NCBI GenBank assembly: GCA_963931865.1
Contig: OZ007511.1
Coordinates: 9,848,603 to 9,912,602, forward strand
Length of the DNA: 64,000 nucleotides
Direction: 5' to 3'
Origin: Axinella damicornis
Taxonomy: Eukaryota > Porifera > Demospongiae > Axinellida > Axinellidae
Shown here: one piece after another, positions 35,901 to 47,900 of the stretch
How the letters are laid out: the number at the start of each line of letters is the position of its first letter
Position numbering within the stretch: the stretch's first letter is position 1
Notes under the pieces: generated by a model
Database searches by the model: none
Seen by the model: the letters and a program-made list of their open reading frames with translations, nothing else
Told to the model about the DNA's origin: nothing
Position numbers and translations under genes: made by a program

Positions 35901-38900
35901 GGTGGCAGTTTAGTATAGGCATATGGTTAACTGTTGCTGTTAATGTAACAGGCATAGAAGCATAGAGGAAGTGATCAATTATTAGCCACCTCATGTAATT
36001 GGACGCACTAGTGTGGAAGGTTTACATTACCAGAAGTGGGCATGACCCTCCATTGTATCTTGCTGTGCGTTGCAAGTTTGGTGTTTCTCTATACTCTGTA
36101 AAAAGTAAAATTTCAATGCTGATATGCTTGGTAGTATTGTCAATTGCGGCTTCCTGGTTCTTCTCTGCATGAAGTAACTCTGTGGCTATGATGCTGATAT
36201 CAATGGAAAGTGCAGGTCCTCAGCACAGAAGTCTGGTGTTTATACGTTGTGTGGTTCACAAGAGATGCAGGCATCTCGTCTAATTTAGTAGAGACCTCAA
36301 ATAGACTATAACAGCTGTATCTCAGGAACCATACAATGTATAAACACCGGAGGAAGAGGAAGAGGAAGACGAGGAGGATATACATGGTGGCAGAACCCCC
36401 CACAGCAAAGCTTCAGGGGGCAGGCACCAAATTATTGGTTCCTGAGAAGTTTATGTCTGCATCTCTTGTCCAGAGATTCCACCAAGTGTGATTGGTGCTA
36501 GCACGAGTGGACCGCCAATATCCTACACAAAGTGAGCACTTCAGTCATCATCACTCTCCAATGATTGGTATACTGTCTGTGAGCTATCTGCTTGGTTCAC
36601 TCCTGTTCCTATAGTGCTGCACTCCCAGCAAGACCTGCCTCCTCCTCCTCTCAGCGAACCATCACCCCTATTGCCGGCCTTAACCCCAACCTCAACAAGT
36701 GAGCTACAACTGCTATAGTACAATGCATGAGTGCACACATACATACATATACATACATCAGCGATGCATAATGTCCAGGAGAGTTCCGAAACTCTTGTCC
36801 CACATGGATCCCAGAATAACACATTGAGTGATATTGCTGTTAAGCAAAGAAGCAAATAAGGGGCCTTGTTGATCGGTGAAGTTCATGGTATACAGTGTAA
36901 AACAGGTGCATGGGCAATAAAGAGGGTGCAGCCATAATTTATCTGGACCGGGTGGGACTCGCTTCAGCTCACCACAGGGGAATAAATACATTTTGCATGG
37001 TGCGTGGTTTTGCTTGCTGCTTGGGGTGTCACCGTCTATTGTGGAGTTGGATCTACACCAGGTGTCTCTGAAGTTGATAACTTGGCAACTATGGTGACGA
37101 ATTTGTACTTGGAGAATGAATAGCTATACATATACATGGCCAGCGCACACAGAAGGGCATGTACCGTAGTGTCCCGTTAATACGCCCCCCTATTTTGTAA
37201 ACTACATCAAGCCCAAAGAGGGGAGGGGGCGTATTTTCGAGTAAGCAATTAGTCTCGATTATATGCCCCCTCAAAAAGTTTTGCTACGTTAATGACACTG
37301 CCAAGGTTCGTGTTCACAGTTACTAAGTTACAAACGATCGCCAGTACTATTCATGCGTGGTCTCCCTACATCGGCGAGAAGAGCTGCACTTCAACTCGAG
37401 GGCCATAACATTCACAAGGACGTCACTGTAGCCATGCATCCTCAAGAACAGCAATACTGAACCTCGGATTATTTCCTGGTATTTCCTGTGGAAGAGTCGC
37501 AGCGAGATGACTTGTACTGTCGGCGTCAACGGTGACTACTCGATCTGAGAGACGATACGTGATCTGCAAAGTTGCGCACGTGTAGATTAGATATTCCAGA
37601 AGACGCTCACCAGGGGGCGTTATAACGAGTCAAACTACCTTGTGCAGGCACTTGGGCGAAAAAGAGGGGGAGGGCGTATTTTCGAAGGGGGCGTATTAGC
37701 GGGACACTATGGTATAGGGCAATTGCCCAACCACTTTTTCCTACAAATTTATATAGTAGCAACAATTCAAACTTCCGATGCATCGTTCACATGCCAAAGT
37801 TGTTAGAGAGCAATAGTTCTGTCAACAGTGAGTCAGTTGCAAGTGCTGCGTTTTCCAACAAAAGTTACCATGAGAACCCTTCCTGATGACATGGTGAAAG
37901 ATTCTTCACTTTATGCAATTTCTCTATGGAGGCTGACTGACATGTATGGGCATGCCCCTGGTTTACTATTTACTAGACAGGATGTAATTGTGCAATCACC
38001 ATGCACTGCACGATGTCGAGAATGCAGCACTGAAGCAGTGGAAAATGCAAAGGTGTGCAACACCCTTTGCCAGCATCTAAAGTTGCTCCAATCTTTCTTG
38101 GTTGGCCATGTCTGCACTTCACAATTGGCAGCCAGCATTTAGGGGGGAGCCTGGGCATGAGGCTATGTATCCACAAGGTGACAGTAGCTATGACCAACAT
38201 TATTCTGAAGGTGAGTTTGACCTACCAGTGACTTGCACTACCGGTACCAGGAGCGCAGTTGCCACTTGAAAATTAGTAGTGCAGATGATTGGCCGTTCAG
38301 ATGATGAGGTATCCAGGGAATGTTGATGACACCTTCTGTGCCAGCGAGTTATACATGCTACAGCTGCCATGATATTTCTGTCTAGGTGGACCATTCGAGC
38401 TCGTGTTACTACTAAGTTTCCCATAAGAGAGTGGACTAATCCGAACGGAGAATGGAAGGTGCTCAATGTGAAGCTAGCAGATGAGTCTGTAAGTAACCCC
38501 CTTAATTACAAGGTAGATAGCCAGAATACATAGAGGATCTTCATTTGTGGAGTGTTGGGGAGGGAATACAAACAGTATATACCCCTTTGGGAGGTTTGGT
38601 GCTGGGTTTCATTTGAGGGGAGGAATAAGGAGGAGTTAGCATTCCTTACTTTCTCCTCACAGGGAGAGATAAAGGCCACCTGCTGGTATAAGGATGCTGA
38701 CAAGTATTCTGCCAAATTCGAAATAGGAAAGGTATTCATTTTGCGGGTGCATCTCTTGTTTGTCTGTGGCATATTGATATTTTATGGCTCATCAGTGGTG
38801 GAGAATATATTACTGTTACACGTGCACACATACACACCTGCACACACCCACAACACACACACAAATACACAATGCCATACACGCACACGCACCTGACGCA

Positions 38901-41900
38901 CACTACACACACATAGGAGTATTACGTTTGTGGGGGTCAACTGAAGCCTGCCAACAAGCAGTATGCTATGGGCAGCAAAAATGACTATGAATTAAACTTC
39001 ACCAGTAATACCGACGTTGAGCAGGTACATGCAAATGTGATGTCCATATGCTTATGTATTAACACCTACTCTATGCTTACCTAAGTGCACTGATGCAGAG
39101 GCAGATCTTCCCACCATCCGGAATGACTTCACCATGATTACCAACATTGGGAAAGCAGAGGTTGAATCTTCAATTTGTGAGTACCTCTTGCTCTAAACAC
39201 TTGCTCTGAACATGCATGAGCGTTCCTTGCTCTGAGTAGGAGCATCCTTTGTTTTGGGGAGGAGCGTCCTTGGCTCTGAGCAGGAGCATCGGCCCGTTTT
39301 CTGAGCAAGTGGCTCTGAACAGGACTGTCCCTGGAGTGTCCTTGCTCTGAGCAAGAGCAGCCCCAAGAGCGTCCCGCAGGACCTTAATTCCCTTGCTTGG
39401 AGTAGACCCATCCCATGAGAGTCCCTTGCTCTGAGCAGGAGCATCCCTTACTCTGAGTAGGAATGTCCCTTGCTCTGCATCCATTTCTCTGAGCATGAGT
39501 GCTCTGAACAGGACTGTCCCAGGAGTATCCTTGCTCTAGCTGAGCAAGGGCAGCCCCAAGAGTGTCCCTTTTTCTAAGCAGGACCATCCCTTGCTCTGAG
39601 TAGACCCATCCCAGGAGAGTCCCTTGCTCTGAGCAGGAACATCCCTTGCTCTGAGCAGGAACATTCCTTGCTCTGAGCAGGAGAGTCCCTTGCTCTGAGC
39701 GGGAGTGTCCCTTGCTCTGAGCAGGAGAGTCCCTTGCTCTGAGCAGGAACATCCCTTACTCTGAGCAGGAGTGTCCCTTGCTCTGAGAGATGAAATTTGT
39801 AATCTCTAACCCATTCTTAAATTTGTCAGCTAGTACAGAACTAAAAAATATATGTTTGTGTTGTAGGTGACCCCAAAGAGCTTCAGCAAGAGGATGATGA
39901 CCAGATGGGGATCAAAAAGGCTGTTACTCCCGTACCTACCATTCTTGAGCAACAACCATTCCAGGCAGAAGGTAAGCCAGGCAATTGAGCTTCTCTATAG
40001 CACAACACTTCAGTACTGTATGATCAGTGCTACATTTAATGCTTATCATTTGGCTGGCCTGGTATGACACTGTACATAACTAGTTTAGCTTTTTCTATGG
40101 ACAGACTGGCCAACATTATACCTGGTACTGTCCTTACATTACCAGGTATACTGTCCTTTCAAGAATGACTGCTTGACACACACTGATTAGCAAGAGTAAA
40201 GTTGGAAGAACATTAACAGGAGTTCTAGCTATGGTGTTGCTAACATAGCAGTCTTGGTACTTTGAATGGCAAATCCTACACGACAACAGATAGAACCACT
40301 TGTTTGTTTACTTGCATGGGCTGTGTGCGCTGTGTACCAGATGTAGTTAGATAGTCGTGCTTATTTTTACATAATTATATAAGTAACTGGCAACTAGTTA
40401 AGTGAAGTTAAGCTGTTTAGTACAAGAGCCACTCCAAGCCATTGCAGTATCATATAAGGAGCCACTTCTGCTGTTGATGCATTCTTAACGATCCTGCTAC
40501 TATGGAAGCCACAAAGTGCAAGCTTGCCTTGCCTCAGAATTGCAAGCGTATGTGTACATCCCATTCAAAGTACATACTCTCTTTCAATGTGATGCCAAGG
40601 GGTCCTAATATGCACAGTGGTCATATATACCTACCTGACATAATTGTTTACTATACTACATGTAGCTGAATCAGAACAGTCATTTGAGCAGCCTAGCAGA
40701 AAGCGGAACAGACGGAAGGATGGGAGTGAGACTAGCAGTGCTAAAAAACCGAAGCAGTTCAAGACCCAGGTTCGAATGAGGCGGTCACCATGTGGATATT
40801 GTATCGGTTGCCAACCTCTCAAGAAAGAGGACTGTGGTGAATGTGTAGCATGCAAGTAAGCATCATTTCTGTGCTAGTTCTACACCTAAAATCGTACACA
40901 ATAATTTGTTGTATAGCACTAATGCCAGCTTATCATTGAACTACATGATAGGTTGTAAATTCAGAGGGATGCCACGATTAAACCATCGTATATCATTAGT
41001 GGTTTAAAACCACAAAAACTTTATGTTAGCATATCTTTTAGATGTGCAGCTGGTTGTTATTGTGAAATAGCTCTTCTGAGGTATGTACCTTCAACTGAGA
41101 GATAAACTTTCTTATCCCAGAGGTATGCTTTCATTGTCAGTACCATCATGGCCGGTAGCTCAAGCGAAACAGTGTTCTCCAGCTCTCTTTCACATGCATG
41201 CAAGTGCTTCTCCAACAGCTAGCTGCTTCCTAGTAAATCTCACAATGAAGGTGATAGCCATGAATGCAGTAAGCGCTTTCGCTCTCCAAGTTTTCTTGCG
41301 CGCCAAGGCAGAGAGCCTGAGTATGAGGTCAGTGATCTTTCGTTCATGGGTACCCCATGCATACCATGGACATCATCTTTGCAGTACTCTTCCAAAGAGG
41401 CAGGAAATTTCTTTCCATGGGCGTAGCTAGCATTGAGGCAGAGGAGGCAGTTGCCTCCTCCCTTTTCTGAATAATGACGCACGTGTCCGGAGTCCTAGAT
41501 CCTCGCACACGCCGCGTACGATGTGCGTTCGATCTGATGACAGAGACAGGAACTAGGCTGACCATGAACCGGCGTATATACTCTTAACGTGGATAGTGCT
41601 GCAAGTCTGGGACAGTCAGGGCACCGGTATATTGCTGTAGCATTTCGAGAGCAACTGTTTGCGCGCACTGCGGAATTTATAAGTAAGGAATTAGCTCGAA
41701 AATTTTTTCGCCGTGCACTTCGCGCACACTGAGAACTCCATGCCTCCTCAGTCTCCAAACCCTAGCTACACCCTTGCTTTCGTGTCATAGTACTGACAAG
41801 GAACTCTGTTCTGCTGTTTTAATTGTATAAAGGTGCTTACACAACACCTTTTCCTCAGGCTGTCACCCTTGAACTTCGTTCAGTGCCATTTATCACTGGG

Positions 41901-44900
41901 AAATTACTCTGTTCAAACAAACCATGCATAGAGTGGTTACTCTAATTTCAGTGAACTGTACTCCCACTGCAAACTGTGTTATACTTTAAATCATCCAGGT
42001 ATGGCTAGCAGATGGCTGCATACCGAACTGTTGAGTACCATGAAGAGAATATTTAATCATCTTAAGGAGTCACCCTCAGATTTCTGTCAAGCTTCATAAA
42101 AGCAAATCATTGATACAGCTACATGTACTTCTACCTTCTCTCATTCATATTGCAGGGATAAAGTGAAGTTTGGAGGACCAAGTAGAAGGAAACAGATGTG
42201 CATGTATGTATATTTAAGTGTATGTGAAGGTGTCCAACTTGCTGCTTGTATTATGAAACACTCACTGTAACTTTTATTACAGATATCGGCAATGTCAGAA
42301 ACTAAAGTACACATCAATGAATCGAAGCAAAGTTTCCACCTACTGTATGTATGCATGCATGCAGTGAATTCAATACTGCATGAATTGAATAATTATGCAA
42401 TTCTAATCAGTTGATTATCCCCCTCCCCTCTCCCACCACCACCACTACCACCTCCACCTCCACCACCATAAACATAATGCTATTTATGTTAATGCAGCAA
42501 GTATGTATATACTACTCATTACATTACACAATGTGTAATGTAATGAGTATACTACAGTTATCTTTGTGTGTTCTGGACAATGCCCTGTAACATAATTAAG
42601 GTATTGCACTTCACCCACAGCCACAAGACCAAGAGGACGGTGTGGGAAATGCATCGGCTGCCTTCGGAAAGAAGATTGTGGCCTATGTAAACCCTGCAAG
42701 TAAGTATCTCTTGTACCTGCAATTTTGTAATACCAATAATCCTGTTTTGTTTGGTTACCACAGGGGTAAAAAGAAGTTTGGAGGCAATGGCAAATCGTCC
42801 CGACCTTGTAGGTAAGAATTAGTCTCGGAACCAAGCAGACCCTTCGCATGGGGAGGAGGAAGGGTCTGGGCACGTGCCTACATTCGAGTTGTCCTCACAG
42901 AATGCAGTTATGTATGGTAATTAGTGATCAGCTGCGATACCACGCATACGATCACTGCTCATTGCTCTCCTTGACTTTTGTCAGACACTCGCGGGTAATG
43001 CGGTACAGCACAGCAATTGGCTGTGTCTTATAGTCGCTGGCGACACTGAAAGACTGGAGAAAAATCATTTCCCTGACGTCATTCGCAATCAATGCTTCTG
43101 ATTCGTTAGGTCAACATTCCAACCTGGGAACAAGTCGAATGTAAGATGGTGCCCAGACACTTTCTCCTCCCCGCGCGAATTGAGGGTCTGGTTCCGAGAC
43201 TAGGTAAGAATTAAGGTCTTGGGCTGATGAGTACGCTATATGGGTACCTGTGAATTCTGCACAAATTTGTTGTGGATGGTTGAAGTGCATGCAAGCTACA
43301 TAGCGATATGTACAAATATATGCCATGCAGTTTACTAGAAATGTTAGATCCTGCATTTATGATATAATGCATACTGTGGGCAGCATGACCATGCAGTTAC
43401 AATATCACTATAGATATCGGGAGTGTCAGAAGTTAAAGTATGCACGGAAGCCTAGCAAAAAGTCCAAACCACCTCAATCAGGACACTCCGCTACACTGCC
43501 AGCATCTGCTGAGAAGTGGAGCCAACAGGAGGCTGAGGGTGGTGCTGAACAGCAAAAGCAATCCATTGGAGATGATCCAGATGGCAGTGTTCCAGACAAC
43601 AAGGATCCAGAGATAGAAAATATGGCAGAGAGCAGTATTCTAGTGAGCCGTGGTCAAGTCGACAGTGTTCCAGATGACAGTGTTGTAATAAAGGAGAGCA
43701 AGGTTCCAGAAAACAAGCATCCAGAGAACAAGGGTTCAGAGAGCATCAGGCCAGAGGGGATAATTCTGGAAGACAAGGATCCAGAGAGCAAGAGAGCAGA
43801 CGGCAATGGCCCTGAGGCTATGATTCCAGAAGAGGAGAACAAAGTTTCAAAGCAGAAAGTTGAAAAACTATCAGGTACGTACATGTATGTAAAACCAATG
43901 CCAGTCACTTCCTGTGCTTCTCTATAGGCTGATACCATTTAAAGTTGTAAGCGCTGTAATATGTTCTTGTCTTCCGTTTGGACGCCATTGCCAACTCGAT
44001 GGACCGAGCGTGGTCCTCACGTGACACATGCGTTAATTGGAATGAGCTGCAACGCGGCTACCAGGAGTGCGGTTGCCCCTTGTGAACAAGAGACTGAGTA
44101 AAATACAATGTATGGATATGTAGCTAGGGATAGCAGAACAGCAACAAGTAGGGCAACAAGGTAGGGATGATAGCATAATACAGATCACTATACGACCCCA
44201 TACTGCATTGTTTCAAATTACTACAGGTAGTGATAATGCTTATTGATAAAACAGTGATTATTGACGGAATTTAATTAAACCAGCAATCCACCAAACTTAT
44301 TAATAATTATTACCCTGCCATTATTTTCGGCAATATTCCAGCACAAAGGCTTGCATGCCAGCATAAAACTCAGAATTGCAAGTGTATGTATACATCCCAT
44401 TCAAAGTACATACTCTGTTTCAATGTGATGCCAAGGGGTCCTAATATGCACAGTGGTCATACCTACCTGACATGATTGTTGACTGTACTACATCCAGGTG
44501 AATCAGAACAGTCATTTGAGCAGCCTAGCAGAAAGCGGAACAGACGGAAGGATGGGAGTGAGACTAGCAGTGCTAAAAAACCAAAGCAGTTCAAGACCAA
44601 GGGTCGAATGAGGCGGTCACCATGTGGAAGGTGTATTGGTTGCCAACCTCTCAAGAAAGATGACTGTGTAGCATCCAAGTAAGCATCATTTCTGTGCTAG
44701 TTCTACACCTAAAATCGTGCAAGTGTGGTGCAATAAGTTGCTGTATAGCACTAATACCAAGTAGTCATTGGACTGCATGCATGTTATCTTGTAAATTCAG
44801 AGGGATGTCATGATTACACTCCTGGTAGGGGAAAAATTGTGCCGCGTAATGTAAATAATTAATTAATTAATTAATACACGTTTGACTATTCCGAATGGCC

Positions 44901-47900
44901 TACAAAGATTCTGACTACACCGTTGTGATCGCTATGATGCAGTGACACAAAATCAAAATAATTGTGCTGAAACTCACCTTGGTGGTGGAGATATGAGCGC
45001 TTTTGTCTCGCCGTGGCCGCCATTACTCGAGCGCTCTCTTCGACTTCCGGTGGCAGTACCGTTCTTAGGAAAGGCACACGAAGATTCTGACCACACGCCC
45101 GTGATCGCTGTCGTTCACCAACGCTTACATGCCGAAACTCACCGTGCTGGGGAAGTTGCGAGTGCTGTAATAATGTCTTCTCTTCCTTTTGGTCGCCATT
45201 GCTCGCGATCGACTGAGCGGGGGTGCCACGTGGTATGTGCGTTAATTGGAACGTACTGCGCTACGCAACCGGGGTTGCAACACGGCTAGGCTACACGTAC
45301 TTTATGAAAGGTTACTCGACAGCACTCTAAATTCTGATCATCCCTGTATATAGCTATCATGGTACTCACATGATGTGTGATAATTGGAACGAACTGATAC
45401 ACTTAGCTTGAGCTACCGTTTAACCGCGGCTACCAGGAGTGTGGTTGCCCCTCGTTAAACAATTGTATAATTTTCACTATTGTATTTCGCTGTTTTCATC
45501 ACAGATATCGGCAATGTCAGAAACTCAAGTACACATCAACGAATCCCAGCAAAGTTTCTAGCTACAGTATGTGTGCATGTAGTGAATTCTATAATGCAAT
45601 GCTAAACTTATGATCAATCAATTATCCCCCGGCCCCCTCCCACCTCCACCACCATACTCATCAGTAGCAAGTTTATAACGTAGGGTATTGCACTTCACCC
45701 ACAGCCACAAGACCAAGAGGACGGTGTGGGAAATGCATCGGCTGCCTTCGGAAAGAAGATTGTGGCCTATGTAAACCCTGCAAGTAAGTATCTCTTGTAC
45801 CTACAATTTTGTAATACCAATAATCCTGTTTTGTTTGGTTACCACAGGGGTAAAAAGAAGTTTGGAGGCAATGACAAATCACCCCGACCTTGCAGGTAAG
45901 AAGAAGGCCTTGGCCCAATCATGCAGTGTGTGCAATATAGTGACGGGTATAAATTTTGTTATGTATGGCTGAAGTGCATGAAAGCTATGTATGTACTTAT
46001 GCACAAGTATACCATGCAGTATACTAGAAGCGGAAGATCATTTGTGACATAATGATGTCTACTATGCTGTCACTGTGCAGCATGATCATGCAATTTGCAA
46101 TATCGTTATAGATATCGGGAGTGTCAGAAGTTAAAGTATGCACGGAAGCCTAGCAAAAAGTCCCAACCACCTCAATCAGGACACTCCACTACACTGCCAG
46201 CGTCTGCTGAGAAGTGGAGCCAACAGGAGGCTGAGGGTGGTGCTGAACAGCAAAAGCAATCCATTGGAGATGATCCAGATGGCAGTGTTCCAGACAACAA
46301 GGATCCAGAGATAGAAAATATGGCAGAGAGCAGTATTCTAGTGAGCCGTGGTCAAGTCGACAGTGTTCCAGATGACAGTGTTGTAATAAAGGAGAGCAAG
46401 GTTCCAGAAAACAAGCATCCAGAGAACAAGGGTTCAGAGAGCATCAGGCCAGAGGGGAAAATTCCGGAAGACAAGGATCCAGAGAGCAAGAGAGCAGACG
46501 GCAATGGCCCTGAGGCTATGATTCCAGAAGAGGAGAACAAAGTTTCAAAGCAGAAAGTTGAAGGTACGTATGTATAAAACCCATGCCAGCCACTTCCATG
46601 TTTTGCTTTTTTGGGTGATTTTTATTGCCCCTGAGCTGGGGGTTACCACAGTGGTGACTAACACGGTCCTGGAGAAGACAGAGCCTTTTAAAACCAGGTC
46701 CCTTCAAGAACACACCTATATATACTCATCTTTTAGGGCTGAGCTGAGTCGACTCCTATAGGATTATAATAATAATAGTGTGGTGGACTCGAAGCTATAC
46801 AGCTTTTCGATTAACAGTCAAAATTAGGTTGTATACTGCATTGTTTTATGCTATCATCCTTTACCTTGTTTCCCTATACTTTTGCTGTTCTGCTATCCCT
46901 AAATCTCATTACATTTGAATGTGTCTGCTCCAGCTGCTGCTCCCCACTTTAGCTGCGATTGTGTCCACTTCAGCTGCGGTTGTGCTGCTGCTATTCCCCA
47001 TCCACTTCTGCCCCATCAATTCTAGATGGTTCCAGCCCCTGTCCAATGTTGTTGTTTTTTCAGAGCTCAAGATTCAGAGGTTGTGTAGTAAAGCACGAAG
47101 GTCATGCGCCTCTAGTTTAGTCCTGCCTGGATCTTGGTGTACCATAATGATGAGTCTTCGGGTTTCTTATCAGACTGAGTGAGACTTTGGCCTGCTACAA
47201 GTTTGGTCGATTGTTGGTTTTTGCTAGCCCGCCACCAAATTAAATTCTGCCAACTTATTGCATGGGTAGGGTTTTGTTCGGCATGACAGCAATGTAAGAG
47301 CATGCATCCCACAGCATTGCAATTGCCTGCAAAAGTAATTGCTATACCCGAAGAAGTTAGAGAAAAGGTGTGCAAATTATAATTTATATCTGCCAACTTT
47401 GCTTGTATGCAATGATTGCAATGTCATGTATACATATAATTATACACTTAATGTGAAAAGGGTTCTACGGTCCAACAGATCACCACACTCTTCTGCACCA
47501 TTGGTGCACATGACCCATGTATGTTGGACGGAGTGATATGATCTGCACTATAGTGTGTGCTATAATTTTGGCTTTTTTGCTGTGAATGCTTTATTCCTGA
47601 ATGAAAATGTATTATATATTTTTATTTGTGTTCTATAATATTATTGCAGACACCAAGCCCAGGATAGCCCAGCTTATGAAGCTTAAGACCACTGGAGGGG
47701 ATAAAGTGGAGATCATCAAGACTCTCGCCCCAGACTGGAAGGAGATTGGGTTCCTCATGGACCTAGATCCAAACGGACAAACAGTTGAGCGCATTGAGGC
47801 AGAGCATGCACACAATGGTCCAGTCACCTGCTGTCGGGAGATATTCAGGGCTTGGTTGCAGTTGGACAGCCCAAATTCCACATGGGGAAATCTGATCGAA

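Noticed and set aside
36290..36500. Gly/Arg-rich open frame (GGRGRGRRGG followed by Trp/Gln/Pro residues)
   Set aside because: It resembles an RGG-type linker, and RPA70 linkers can be low complexity, but its only donor candidate gives the wrong phase for the next exon and it overlaps the supported linker exon.
37828..38142. 104-codon open frame in the OB-fold intron
   Set aside because: No splice sites in a fitting phase, no homology recognised, and it lies between two exons that already join in frame.
39170..39752. Leu/Arg/Ser/Glu repeat frames on the minus strand
   Set aside because: Artefacts of a 22-base minisatellite.
39185..39790. CRISPR-like array
   Set aside because: Units are contiguous and degenerate with no unique spacers, and the genome is animal.
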